Assembly: GCA_003024175.1 (NCBI GenBank)
Contig: MDYQ01000024.1
Span: forward strand, 62,001-126,000
Source of the DNA: Planoprotostelium fungivorum
Lineage: Eukaryota; Evosea; Variosea; Cavosteliida; Cavosteliaceae
Length of the DNA stretch: 64,000 nt
Direction of reading: 5' to 3'
The notes under the pieces are model-generated. The model had not been told where the DNA came from. It worked only from the letters and a program-made list of their open reading frames with translations, and searched no databases. Below are positions 33,398-46,478 of the stretch, piece after piece; the first letter of the stretch is position 1, and every line of letters starts with the position of its first letter. Position numbers and translations under genes: made by a program.

Positions 33398-36300
33398 TTA
33401 TTGTTCATCTACAACGTTGTATTTCGCGTCGAGTTCGACGTCGATGGAGTCGCGAGTGAGGAACCTCCAGATGTGAACCTGAAGATGATGATGAGAATCG
33501 ATCACATGATGATGATGATGGAGTCACCGTCTTCTTCTGTCCGTATCTTCTGGCTCTTCCTATGGCTTGTGTCTCTGCTTGCCGATAGATCTGTTCGGAT
33601 GAGGCCAACAGGGGTGATAAGAAGATCACGTGATTCGCACACGTCAGATTCCTGTTCATCATCAGATCCCATCATCACCATCATCGTCATCATGATGATC
33701 ATCTTCTAAATCGACTCACGCTCCAGAGGCTGATTCGTCCATGACATTCAGCATGAGAACCTTCTCCTTACTCTTCTCGTCTTGAAATTCCATCAGCTTC
33801 TTGCTGCGCGAGGCCGGGGTACCATCGATGCACAAGAAGGGAATCTTGTTGTGATCCAACGCTTGACCGACCTGTCATATTTCGTTTAATTCGTGACCAT
33901 CTACAACGATGTAGATCACCTTCTTCATCAGATCGGAAAATTGTACGAAGAGTAGGACCCTCTCGTTCTTTGGAATCTTGTTCCTACCTGTCTTCAGAAA
34001 TTCCCCTTCTATTTCACAGAGATTTCTGAGATATTTCCGAGAAATTTCACCTGATGAGGTCCATGACTGTTTCTAATTTTCTTCCAAAATGCCTTCCCTT
34101 ACCATCCCTCTCTACGTCATCTTCTCCCAAGGTGGTTGCCTTGACGATATTGTACGCACGTGCTCCACACGAGCAGCCTCCAGAGAGGGAGTGGGGGCAG
34201 ATCTATAGACAGGTCACACTACAACGAGCCAGAAGATAATCACCTCCTGGGCGGCACATTCGGTGACGCACTTGTGACAGGACATGTGCCCGCAAGATGA
34301 CAGGAGCGAAATTTCCTCCAATTCCACCGACTTGGTACCACACTTTGGGCAATCTACAACGGGCTTGGTCTGTCACCTTCAGCTTCGTTTTTCATCGAAT
34401 TTCACCTTCCCCTGTCCCTGCATGTCCCTCACTGCAGTGAAGAAACGAAGGGATCGTACTCGGGCAGTTAATTCTTTCACGAGAGATCTCAATACGTGTG
34501 TCTCTTGCCTGACGTCGTATATCTACAACGAGTCACTTCTCGATCTACAACGAGACGGTGTCACCTTTTCGTTCTTTTCCTTGGAGATTTCGACTCTCTT
34601 CTCTGGAACGGGCTTGATCTTGGTCATGTTGATTCCCACCTTCTCCATCAATCGAACGACCTGAAATGAAGCGTAAATTCGACCGTCTACAACGCCGTTG
34701 TAGATGAGATCACCTCGGTCGTGGCATCTCGGTCACCGACACCCTCCTGCTTGATGACTCTCTGCCATTCTAAGAACATGGTATCACTCTCTCCCTTCAA
34801 CCCCTTCTGCATGTCCAGTAGCTGTCAGATGACATCATCACGTGAATTCTCCGCGAGATTTCACCTTCTCCAACTGTCTCTGTACGTCTTTCCTGCAAGC
34901 TTCGAGTTGTTTCTTCCTGTGTTGAACAATGACCTCGCACTCTTTCATCGCATTCTCTGCATCGGCAACGTCCAAGTCAAAATGAGAGCACCTCTTCAAG
35001 AGGGCCTCCTCCGCGGAACTAGAGTTCTCCGTGAGTTTTCCACGAGATCTACGTGAAATCTCACTCGCTGTCACCCAGGGTCTCGGCGAGACGTGTCTCT
35101 CTGTCGCTGTTTGACTTTTTGACTTTTTTGACCAAGTTGTCTGTTGCCAGAAGATGGTGCTCTAATTCGAGGTAGATGGCTCGCTCGGCCGCAGGCAGTA
35201 CGATCTCTTCTCTGTGAGTTTTCCACGGAATTTCATCGATATCGGCGACATTCTGGGAGGGTCAGGGACATGATGATGACGTCATCACCTGTCGCGCGAA
35301 TTGGGACAGAAATTTCTGTGCAATTTCGTGGCGGTGGGCGTGCCAGCTGATGCTCCTCACTTCACGGAACGAATGGAATTTTTCCGCGGCTGAATGGGTC
35401 AGTTCGGCGACCCCGGCACAAAAATTCGTGCCGCCTCACCCGTCTGGTCCTTCCTTCTGCTCTTGACGATGGTAGATTTCCCAATGGAATCATCGTCAAT
35501 TCCCAGGTGAATTCCCAGGAAAACTGCGATGGTCTGAACCGAAGCGAAATCTTGGATCGGAGGCGTTCCACTCAAAATCCACCTCCTCTGCGCATCTACA
35601 ACGCGTCAACTATGTATCTACAACGATGTAGATGGATCACCCAGGAGGGTGACTGCCGTGTGTGCCTGGCCTTCGAGGTAAGTGAACTCGTCGATGATGA
35701 GACGGTGCCACTTGAACATGGAGAGAGAAGGTGCCTGCATCTTCTCCCAATCTCCCTTGTCTCTCGATCGACTGCCCAGTTTCCATGGATCCGATTGGAC
35801 TCTTCCTTCGGTGGAGCTCTGCGTTCGTTAATGTGGGAGGTTACGGTAAGGTCACCTGTCTCTTCTTGGCTTCGGGGTCTTCAAATTCTTCTCTCTTTCG
35901 TTTGTTCGTGGTGACTTTGACTTCTTTCTGCGATTTAATCTCCGCCTTGGGTTTCGACTTTTCTTCCTTCTTCTTTGGTTTGGCTGGTTGTAGAGTGAGA
36001 AGAGAGCGGATGGAATCGTCTCACCCTTCGTTTCGACTTCGGATTCGGCTGCGGAATCTTCGATGTTGCTATCTACAACGAGTCAATCTCACTCTCTACA
36101 TCTCCATTCACCCTCTACGTCTGAGTCCTCGATAATCTCATCATCTACAACGAGTCAGTTTGATATCACCCCATGTCATCACACCTTCTTCAGATCCACT
36201 TTCAAAGTCATCTTCAGATTCATCTTGTGCCTTCTTGGATGACTTTCCCCTCCCCTTTGCCTTCACCTTTCGTACCTATGAAATTAAATCCATTGTTCGA

Positions 36301-39300
36301 TCTACAACGAGTCACCTCTTCCTCTGAGCTGGTGTCATCGATGTATGAGGTGGGTTTCCTGGATGTGGATCCTCTAGAAGGTCTCATCTTCTCACTACCG
36401 GATGACTTGGTGTCTTCCTTTGGTTTCTCTTCCTTCTTTGTTGTCTTCTTCGTGAGCAGCCCCTTTCCTGTCACCTTCGCTGCACTCTCCTTCTCTTCTT
36501 TCTTCTCCTCTTTCTTCTCCTCTTCCTTCTCCTCTTTCTTCTCCTCTTCCTTCTTCTCAGTCTTCTCTTCCTTCTTCTCTTCTTCCTTCTGCTCCTTTGC
36601 CTTCTCCTTACTGTTCACTCCCTTGAACATGGACAAGATCGTAGACTGAAGGTGTCATCACATCATATGACGTCATCACCCCCACCTGTTTCTTCATCGG
36701 TGACCCCGGTGCCTTCTTCCCGCCATTTTTCTCCTCCGTGACTTTCTCTTCTCCTTTCCTTCGATTCTTCTCCTTCCATTGTTCTAGCAGAATTCTCTGT
36801 GTCTCCACATCCTTTCTGTCACACAATCGAATGGGAACAGAGACGTCGAGATATCCTCCCTCGGGCTTCCGTTGGTCAGTTGTAGATGGAAGAGTGTGAC
36901 GTCACCTCTGATCGTGTCATACCGTCCAGTTGGTCGATGTCTTCTTCGTCTCTCTCTGCCGCCTCTCTGTATTGTTTGCCTGGTTGTAGATGAGTTAAAT
37001 ATCCATCATCACCCTCTCACCCTTCAGTCTCTTGCTGGGTGGCGCCACAATTGTATCCGGTGCTATAGAACGTCTCAACAGAATGAAACGATCACGTGAC
37101 TTCACCTTGGTGGTAGACGTCCTTGATCTTCTTCAGTAGAGCCTTGCCTCCTTCCTTGACGAGAGTCTCTACGTTTCTCTTTGTGCTCTCCACGGCCGCT
37201 CTGTACTTGAGGTCAAAGTGTCTGCCCGGTTTTCCTGGAAGTGGCTCCACGCCTGAGATGATGAGATCGTTGTAGACGAGACGATGGCTCGTTGTAGATG
37301 ACTCACCCGCAAAGGCGGCCATGTTCTCTTGGTACATGGGGCTCTTGAATATCGTGACAGCAACAACGATGACGTCAGCTTGTAAGATGTCCTTCACAGA
37401 TAAATTGTTCAGATCCGATTGGTCCTTGATCGCCACCACACTCAACTCCTTCCCCACAAACTACGTCCGTCAATCTACAACCCGCCATACCTCCATCTAC
37501 AACGAACCGAACGTCACCCCTCACCTTCGAGAATTCGGACGGCCACTGGCGGACGAGATGTGCGGGCACAACGACACAAGTGGCCTTTGTTCTGATGGTG
37601 CCATCCACGATGACATCTCCCTTCTTCATGTCGATGTCTCTCTCCTCTCGTGTGGAGGCGATCAGCCCTATAGAAATGGCCGTCTTGCCGTAACCGACCT
37701 GTGTCGTTTAGACGTCTCGAGGGATGTCGTATGGATGACGTCATCACCTCGTCGGCGAGTACACCACCCTTCATGAGTACGTTACGCTCCGCTTTACCCT
37801 CTGCCCTCCAACTGAGTGAATCGAGTATGGCCTCGGCAATCTCTTCCTCCACAAAAGTCTTTGGATTTTCCTCTTGCTCTCTCATCCACGTCAGAGATCT
37901 GATGACGTCATCACACGTCATCGGTCTCGTTGTAGACGGATCACCTCAACTGTTCGTGGCGGAGGGGTAATTTGAAATAGGACAGTTGTTTGTGTGTGTC
38001 ATCCTTCTTGTTGGAAGTCAAGAAGAAAGGAGGAACCTCCAAACGTGGAGGTGCGTGAAATTCTGTGTCGAGTCTCCATGACAACTTTGGGGTATCGGAG
38101 GTTCCGATACTTTTCTTGGAAAATCTCGACAGGGCGCGGTGGGCCAGCGAGGCCACGTTGATTCCGATCTGCATGGTACCCATCGTACTCTGAGTATCAT
38201 AGTGGAGCTGTATGACGTCATCATACGTCATCGTAGTTGACTCACTTGTACAGTGAAGGGTGAAGGTCTCCTCTTCAGTGCTTGCTCGTAGACACCAGCT
38301 TGTACGGTGTCTTCGTGCGGTACGTAACCCTTCTTACCGCGTATCCATTGGATGCTGGGAGCCACGGGGGCGCACCTCTGACAATGTTCCTGGAAATTTC
38401 AGTGAAATTCCGAAGAAGTCTCTCACTTGGTTGTGGTAGGTCATAGTGGTCCATTGTGACACGTGACCCAAGTTCTTCACACGTTCTGTCAGCCACGACA
38501 GAGACTTGAAGGTCTCCCTCTCGTGGATCTTAGAAGTCAGTGAAATCTCGTGGAAATCTCTCACCTTATCGATCTCCTTCCAAGAATCTCTGGGCCACAC
38601 CGTGTCCGGATTTTCTCCCAGGGGTACCCTGATGACGTCATCACACGTCATCACACATCGTGGTACCACTCACTTGCACAACAGAAGAGCAGAGGGAGCT
38701 AAGCAGGAATCTTGTGTCGAGTTGATCTCCAGCGTCTTGGTCGGGCTAGCGTAGATAGCTTTCTGACATGCAGAAGCCTGTACACGTGAGATACGTACGT
38801 TACGCATGAACCCATCAGCTTCACCTCTAACGAGACTCGGTCGAGATCGATCCATCGTTGGTCGACGGTGCATTTGATGGTCTCCGTTTTCATTTTGTCT
38901 TTCGGTCTCCAGTCGGGTTGTAGTTTACCGATGAGGCAGCGAGCCTCACCGTAAGCACACCTATGAATCGATTCGGAAAATACGAAGCTATCGTCCGCGG
39001 GATCTCCGGTGCGAGAGGGATCTAAAAATAGATACAAGGGAGGTAAGCTGTCGTCGGAGTCCATCAACTGGTGGCGTGTCAATCTACAACGAGTCACGGG
39101 AATACTCACCTTGTGTAGAGCGGAATTCGCTGTTCCACAGCGTTCCAGTAACTGGTACGTACCCCTTACGTCTCTGTCGAATTTTCCGCGATCTTTCTCG
39201 TCGACGTCGACACTCAAGCTGGAGAAGACCTTCCATTCTTTGAACGGTTCTTGCAGTCCCAATCGAGCCTCCCAGGCCGGTACCATCTCCCCCACGCCTC

Positions 39301-42119
39301 GAACGTGCATGCGTACCTGATGACGTCATCGTGACGTCATACCACTTCATCTCACATTGGACTGTATGGGGAAGGCGATCTGCCATTTTCCATCGAAGAG
39401 TGTTTCTTTACACAAACTGCGAGCTGCAGGTTGGCTGAGAAGCTTCCTCACTGGACTGTTGGCTGGCTCACTGGCCTCAGGAATTCCGTAGAATCTATTT
39501 CGATCAGACGTCGTTCTACAACGAGACATATACCTCCACTCGGGACGGAGGGGATGGAGAATCAGCTCCATGATGGCTTGGGGAGATTTGTAAGTGGCGA
39601 TCCAAAAGTCTTGACGCTTGAGACCGGAGAAATATAATTCCGATCGCACTCCACGGAGGAAGGCAGTGGAGAAGGGCTTCCACATCTTACTCTGTGTTCG
39701 TTGTAGATGAGGTCACGTGACGAGATGATCACCTCTGCTTCCTGAGATTTCCACAGATCGCATAACAGTTCCTCGGACATTCCGCGGAGTGAAATTCGCA
39801 TGGGGAGCGCAGATTTCAGGGTGATCGCGAAATCGACGGGGGATAGTCTTGGATTTTCTTGGAAATTTAAGATCTGGTAGTTGTGCTCGGGTCTGCCACC
39901 ACATTTGACACACGTGCTGGTGAAACAATCCGAGCATCTGATGAAATGTGAGTGAGTGATGGTTCGTTGTAGATCGTCATCACCTCTGTATGCTTCTGCT
40001 GGTCATCGCTGCTCTGCCCTCGCATTCGCATAATCGAGAGCTGCGCTGGGCCTCGGTCAGGATCTTCTTGAGAGGAACGGCAGTTGTAGATTGAAGGTCG
40101 AGAGGCTTCTCCGTCAATTGATCCAGCCCTCCCATCTCCGAGAAATTCGGTGAATTTTCCTTCGGTTCCTCCACCTCCATCGCATCTACAACGAGTCAGA
40201 TCTCGAATTTTCGTGGAAATCTCACTTTCGTCTCCGGGTGTCAACATCTTCTTCCCTATGATGAGAGCAGATACGATGGCACAGCCTACCACAGTAGTCG
40301 ACATCGCATTTCCCGCCAAATCGAACAGCTGATCCTCCTTCTCCCTCGTCAAGAGCAACTTATCCACGGGTAACCCTGTGACGTCATCAGCCTCGTTGTA
40401 GACGGACACCCACCTTGTAGAGATAGAGCCTCTAGACCTACCAGAGGTCCACCACGGTTGGTCAAGTAAGGAATCATGGTGGGAGTCAGGCAGGGAGAAA
40501 TTCCCGCCATCGAAGATCCAATGGATCGATCCACGTTCTGCGATAGATTCCACAATTGCCTGTCAACGTCAGTCGTTGTAGACGATGAAATCTCTCGTTA
40601 CGTCTTGAACGACGGATCTACACCGCGAGTGGCAGCTCTCAGGGTCTCAATGTCCATGAGGTCCCACACTCTCTCCACTTGAACTGAAGCCCAATCGGCC
40701 CAGGCAAAATCCGGTACTTTGACGTGCCCGCCTGTCGTCGTGAGATTTCATCGAGATTTCGTGGGTTACTCTCGTCCCAGGTGGTGAAAGGTCTCTTGTT
40801 CCCCAAGCCCTCGACTAATCGGGCCCTCTGGTGACGGCTCTCACAACGACCCCAGTCTAAACGACCCGCTTTACGATCTTCGACGTCGGCAGACTACAAC
40901 GAGTCAGTGGGGGAGATTTCACCGAGATCTCACCAATTTCTCTCTGGCCTCGTAGACGCGTGGATCATCGGTGTCCAACATGAACGATTCGAGTGTGACG
41001 CTGGCACTCCTCTCCAAGCTCTTCATCATCTTGGCCCATTCTTCTGTCATGGGTGTTTTCCCGCCCTTTTTTGTGTTAGATAGGTGGACCGAGGATGGAA
41101 GATATACCTTCTTTCGATCGAAAGCCACGAGATAGCCTCTGCACCGCGTGTGGGGGATGTAATAGTTCTTCGTGTCCAAACGACAGAAGTTGGCCGCGTA
41201 GTCTTGTTCTTCGAATTTCTGTACCAACTGTTTGGATATTCAGCACTGGGGTGAGGAATCTATTCTTCTCTCACGTCCTTCCAAGGGGCATTGAGGACGT
41301 TCTCGATGATGACAATGGGTGGTCGATGATTGGTGATCCATGACATCATTCCACGGAAAGTTCGTCCAGATTCACCCTTCGCATCCAATTCTTGCTTCTT
41401 GTTGTTTAAATTGCTGAAGTCGACACAAGATGTGCCGGAGACGAGGAGATCGACATCACCCACGACGGGTACTTCAGCTCCGTAAGCGGTAGTACTGTGA
41501 TATGTCAAAGAGGGCCGAATAACGAGTGGACTCACGCGGTCTCGCCACCGAGTTCACAGACATCACGGAAGAGGATGGGAGGTTTGAAGTTTCTCTCAAT
41601 GTATGCCTGTTTGAATGGTTCGATCTCGCAGGAGAAGATGTGATCGACTCGCAGCTTCTGGTCGTACTGCCTTTCGATCTGTGAAGGTGAGACGTTGATG
41701 GAACGAATGATCTCACCATCTCTCCAAACATCTCGAGGGCTAATAGAGGGGATTCTGTTCCTGAACACATGGTGGCTACGCGAAGCTTTCTGCCATTTAG
41801 TCTCTCAGTCACCTGTATAAATGGTCGATATCAATGGGGAGCAATTGATTGTCACCGTCCGTATATTTGGCACTCTAGACGTGAGGTCTTTGAAGATGTC
41901 TGGTATGTTACCAATGGGTGGTAAGTCGCTCTGTTCTGGAGCAATACGCTGTCTTTTTCCTCCACTGGTGGGTGCATCTACCTCCATAGTTCTTGAAGAC
42001 ATTGATCAATCATGATGTTGAATCGGGATATAGAGCGCTCACTCTTCATCACTGTCAGCTTCCTTTTTCTTTTGTCCGAACTTGAGTTTTGCCTGGCTCG
42101 TGTCTTTGACTCGCGGCAT
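33398..42119 (-). CDS. dnmt5: DNMT5-type DNA cytosine methyltransferase with RING and SNF2 helicase
   Basis: Large multi-exon gene (about 30 short introns). It starts MPRVKDTSQAKLKFGQ at 42119 and ends near 33398 after a short tail. Order of parts: a short basic N-terminus; a C5-methyltransferase domain (41800-40920) with motif I SGTESPLLALEM, catalytic-cysteine motif GTSCVDFSNLN, ENV motif (VIIENV) and HTRCRGYLVAF; a middle region; SNF2 ATPase lobe 1 with GGVLADEVGYGKTAISIG (near 37760); a Lys/Glu-rich insertion (36640-36220); motif II LIIDEFTYLEG (35680); a RING finger CPKC...CGHMSCHKC (34350-34260); and helicase lobe 2 with VLLFVQFSDLMKK, AIGRARRYGQKK. This is the architecture of DNMT5, an ATP-dependent maintenance CG methylase in fungi and algae. 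No chromodomain is visible at the N-terminus, unlike the fungal enzyme. Confidence 0.93.
36220..36636 (-). other. Lys/Glu-rich low-complexity insertion within the DNMT5 ATPase
   Basis: An alternating K/E stretch sits between ATPase motif I and motif II of the SNF2 region. It reads as exon in one frame over more than 100 codons. The opposite strand gives a long Ser/Phe-rich open frame that is only its shadow. It probably forms a charged, disordered or single-helix linker. Confidence 0.75.
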
Positions 42120-42302
42120 CTTCTGCTCGCAAGTCAAAATATGGAATTGGCGCGAAATACTTTGCTTGGTTTAATTTATTTTAATCTTCCTCTCATTTTC
42201 AAATTCACCCTCTTACCATGACAGTGATGTTGTACTTGAAAGTTCAAACAGCAGGGTATGTGTGCATGGTATAAGGTTGACTTTTGCTTTGTCGGTTGGT
42301 TG

Positions 42303-43984
42303 ATGTGTGGCGATCGGTTTACAACCACGCCGACGCATCTCATGCGAAACACGCGGGAGCTGCTGAACAGGATCATCTCAAGGAAAGAACGAATCGAGTG
42401 AGAAAATGTGATGACGAAGGGCTGAAGAGGTTAATTCACACAGATCTCAAGATGCCGATGATGATGTGGAGGGAAAGAGAAGAAGCGAAGGAAGAGACGT
42501 TTCAGGGTGAATGATCTACTCCATATTTCCGATGACGGCCTTTCAGTAGTAACACGACGAATGATGCCGATCTGGTTACCGTCCTTCCTCTCGATCTCTT
42601 CTCATGTCTTCTGTCCACTTATTTCGCCACCTCCGACCTGCTTCCCTTATACTTCACGTCCAGAGGTTATCGAGACATCATCCACGCCATCTTAGTGCGT
42701 AGATCACGTGAATACAAAGGTATCCCCTTTCCAATACCCCACTACCCTCCCTGGAAAGAAGATGGGAGGCCTCCGCAACCCTTCTATTGCGAAGAACCTC
42801 ATCCAGTGCCTCTCCATAACATCAACCAAGTCGAATGGTGGGTCAATCACATTCGACATCCCCACAAGACCGATCTCCGCCGGGCAGAACAAGAGACGAC
42901 AGATTGGAGGGTCATGAGCCTCATAGAGGGTCTAGACCATCATCATCTCAAACGCATCATCCGAAACGGTGATAGAAAAGAGAGGAAGGATTGGCTGCTG
43001 TGCATCGTCAAATCTGGAGACCTACCTCTCCTGAAGAAACTGTGGAAATCTTTCGCTCGAAAGTCACACCCTTCCACGGAGAGCACCAGGGCAAATCTGT
43101 GGCGGGCTGCAGCGGCCAGGGGCTTAACTCACGTTTTAAAATGGTTGAAGAGAGAAGGACACTTTTACTGGGAGAGTCTCTACGTCATCGCAGCGCGCGA
43201 GGGTCGAGTGAACGTCCTCGATTGGCTGGTCCGTTGAATGTTTCCCTCTCACAATTGATTTGGACGCAGAGAGAGAGCGGTGATGAACCGCAAGATCTCG
43301 GCCTCGTCTTGAGAGAGGCTCTTTGGTTCGGTCGGATTCGCGTCATCGAGTGGTTGGAGGGACACGTGAGTTGTGGTGTGATGATCGTCTCACCTTCTTC
43401 AGTACAATTCGACGCAAGGTCAAGTGTTCTCTTCTCGAGAGATTCTCGACGATTCTACCAGAGGAGACGATCTGGAGGTGAACATCCTCTTCATCAGAAT
43501 TCGACTCTTCATCATGTGAATTTACGTCTCATCGTAAAAGGTACTCGAGTGGTCCATCCGTAAGATAGGATTGACCGAGAACATCATGAAGAGTGTCATC
43601 CGATACGGTAACGTCACCACTGCCAACTTCGCTCTGAGTCAAAAGAACGTCCAATTGTGTCCCCACCATTACGACGACTTTGAAGGTCAAGATGCGGACC
43701 TCTTACGTCTCCTGTCTTCTCATCTTCCACCGCCTCATCCATCTCAACTCGTCTTACGCTGCGTCTCCTCTCAATCGGTGGAATGTCTCCGTTGGTTGAG
43801 AGAACAGAAGGTCAAATTTCAAGAGACGGACTTTGAATTTTTTGGGACGCATGGAAACGCGGCATGCATGGTGTCGATGATCGCAGAGAGGTGGGGAGTG
43901 GAGGAACCCGTGGCGATGAAATGGATCGAGAGGACGGATGGTGACTATGAAGCCGTCTACGATGAAGGAGAGCCCCAACACTAA
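42303..43984 (+). CDS. F-box-like/ankyrin-type repeat protein
   Basis: Exon 1 starts MCGDRFTTTP at 42303, the ATG chosen because its frame joins across two short introns. It is followed by an F-box-like segment (VTVLPLDLFSCLLSTYF). After a His/Pro-rich stretch the protein has degenerate ankyrin-like repeats: LLCIVKSGDLPLLKKLWK, LWRAAAARGLTHVLKWLKR, LYVIAAREGRVNVLDWL, ALWFGRIRVIEWLEGH, and later VLRCVSSQSVECLRWLRE. The x-A-A-x-x-G-x-x-x-V-L-x-W-L pattern is common in amoebae and giant viruses as substrate-receptor repeats. It probably recruits a protein to a ubiquitin ligase, which is inference. Exons between 43237 and 43565 are less certain. The gene runs head-to-head with the DNMT5 gene, with about 180 bp between starts. 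Confidence 0.75.
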
Positions 43985-44478
43985 GGAGAAAATAGATGAA
44001 TCTATGAATGGAACAGTATATCGACCCTAATAGATCGAAGGCTCACAGCGTCTCAACTAATAATATTATTATAATATGTGCTCCATCCCGATGAAGGCGG
44101 AGAACCTGGAACTGGGCCCTTCATAAGGATAAGGAGGGGATAGTGGCAGTCACATATACATCCTCTATAGAAACGTTGGTATCGGCTGCCGCTGAGATGA
44201 ACCTGCCACCTCCTTCAGCCCAAGGAGTGTGCTTTGCCCCTCCCACAGGTCCAAAGATGAAGGGTCAACGTACAGAACCTTGTGCTATCTTGACCTCCCA
44301 CAGTTCCCCTGAGTGTCCTTCCGTTCAATCTTTTGTGCCCATTAAAGGCAGATCTGAGAGATCTCCGTGTGGTACGAAAGCTCGTACAATCTCTCTACAC
44401 CCACAAGTTCCCTTGCTGCATTCTCTTCCAACACACGAAGAAGAGACACACGGAAGAAGAACATCAGAAGGTATAAAG

Positions 44479-45860
44479 ATGGACAGAGAAGTCAACTGGT
44501 GCGAGCTCCCCGACGAGACGATACAATGCATTTTGGGGCATCTCGATGTGGAACAACTGGTGAGAATCGCGGAGGTGGTGTGCAAGAGATGGAGATCCAA
44601 TGCTTTGGACGAATCACTGGTGAGAAGATGAGGCTGTGTTCGATGAGACTGACCCATTTCCAGTGGCGGCGGTTATCTGAGAGAGATTACGGAATGCAGA
44701 GTCAAGGCGAACAGAGTTGGCGGAGTGCTTACATTGAGAGGTGATGCAAAATGTCCTTCCTTATGAATAATAGTGCTGATTTGTATGAACAGACGGACAC
44801 GATGGAAGTGTGCAGTGAACCCACAACTCACGACCGCTCTATTTTGTGGCCGACAAGTCATCTCACTCAGCTCCGATTCCAATCAACAAGATACTACCAC
44901 AGCTATATTTCACGGCATGGACGGATGTAGAAGGCAAAAAGGTTCTTCTTACTTTGGCAGAGAGAAGCGCAATGCACGTAACCAAGTTGGGGTGAGAACA
45001 CAAACCTGTAGTGCATCCTCTTAATCAACTGCAGGTCATCCAAAGGAAAGAAGACACGATGCTTCTCCCCGTGGGAGATACCCCTTTCTTCTCTTATTTC
45101 GAAGTCGAGATCATGGAGATCGGCAAGGACAAATCTAACGTCGTCGGTGTCGGTGTTGCACCAAGAGGTTATGCTTCCGGACAGCCCGGCTGGCACTACG
45201 GGTGCGTTTCCCCTTCTATCCATTCTTTATCCTCACATGATACATCAACGTTCATCGTCTCATCTCCCTCCAGGAGCTTCGGCTATCACAGCGACGATGG
45301 TAGAGCCTTCTACAAGCCAGGCTTCCGCGATCAGAGCACCTCGTACGGCCCGACCTTCAGCAAAGGAGACGTTGTGGGATGCATCACCGACTACCATCGC
45401 AAAGAGATCAGCTACACACACAACGGAAAATGGCTGGGAATTGCCTTCGACAACTGCCCGACCGTCGATCTGGTGCCCACCATTGGCATGATGAGTGAGG
45501 GAGAGAAGGTGGACATCAATTTTGGCGGGAAACCCTTCCAATTCGACGTCATGCAGTACAGTCGAGAGCACGCACCGAGATCGGAAGGTAAGATGTCGCA
45601 CGAGATATCGCAACGGTATCTGATGGAGTACAGTGACGATACCACCACCGGAGATCTTGTACACGCCCCAGAAGCGCGGAATGTGTCGCAGATTAGTCGC
45701 GGGATTGAGAAAGATGGTCAGCCGCAGGCACTACGATGCAGAGTGGGCTCTCTACAAGGCCTTCTCTTACCATGACCCTGAGATGGGAGCACTGGTGGTC
45801 AAGATGAGACGACACAATGACATCGACATGATGAGAGTCATCATCAGCACTCTGCTGTGA
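44479..45860 (+). CDS. F-box and SPRY domain protein
   Basis: The gene starts MDREVNWCELPDETIQCILG, an F-box (LPDETIQCILGHLDVEQLVRIAEVVCKRW) near the N-terminus, with a skipped stretch WRRLSERDY typical after it. A SPRY domain occupies about 45020-45580: FSYFEVEIMEIGKDK, VGVGVAPRG, GWHYG, SFGYHSDDGRAFY, GDVVGCITDYHRKEISYTHNGK, LVPTIGM. The C-terminal about 80 residues are helical, basic and unassigned, ending at TGA 45858-45860. By analogy with F-box/SPRY proteins (for example FBXO45) it would serve as a substrate adaptor of SCF-type ubiquitin ligases. Short introns are present near 44628-44665, 44742-44790 and 45200-45275. Confidence 0.85.
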
Positions 45861-46478
45861 TGAGTGAGAAACCTTCTGTACAGAGAAACAATTTTGATAA
45901 ACGATCGAGTTCTGAGACATCCATTCGTAGATCTATCGTGATCTGATTCGATTGAAATCGCGGTATGTTAACGTGCTGCTACTCCTGGTCGTTAACGTGA
46001 AGGGAAGCCCTGGTGTCGTGCCGCAGGACCCTTCGAGGAAGCTTCTTCGTGTGAAATAAGCTCTCTCTCCTCTCTTCTCCTAATTTGGAAGTTCTAGAGA
46101 ACGGAACGAATGATTGTGGCAGTGGACGGACTTCTAAATATGGACGGCCACGAGCTTAATTCCAGCCCCGGGAAGCCTGACACCGCATGGAATTAATTAG
46201 CCGATGAACCAACCGAGGGGGAGAACACGCCAGATGTGGCCCAAGACAACCCTTTAACCAAGACTAAACCTGAAAGAAAAGGGAAATCTGACCGAAACGA
46301 CCCGAAAATAGGACGGCGATACTCTTCAGCCATCGAAAGGAAGATTCATTGCTATGGTAAATCCACTCAAGAATGGGTCAGGAGGTGAAATGATGAAAGA
46401 GAACACTTGAGGCTTGGCTGCGAGAGGGGAACAGAAGGAAAATATCGACCACAAAATCAGAGCCAAACACGCAAAGAG
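45861..46478. other. Intergenic region with a possible hairpin
   Basis: No coding support. At about 46157-46202 GCTTAATTCCA and TGGAATTAATTAGC flank a loop of about 20 bases (with CCCCGGGAAGCC), so a stem-loop is possible. It could be part of a noncoding RNA or promoter. I see no other feature. Confidence 0.35.

Noticed and set aside
36173-36649. Plus-strand Ser/Phe-rich open frame
   Set aside because: Shadow of the Lys/Glu-rich part of the minus-strand DNMT5-type gene.
34500-40600. Repeated ATCTACAACGAGTCA strings considered as a CRISPR-like or regulatory array
   Set aside because: Spacing is irregular and follows introns of the DNMT5-type gene; there are no regular spacers.
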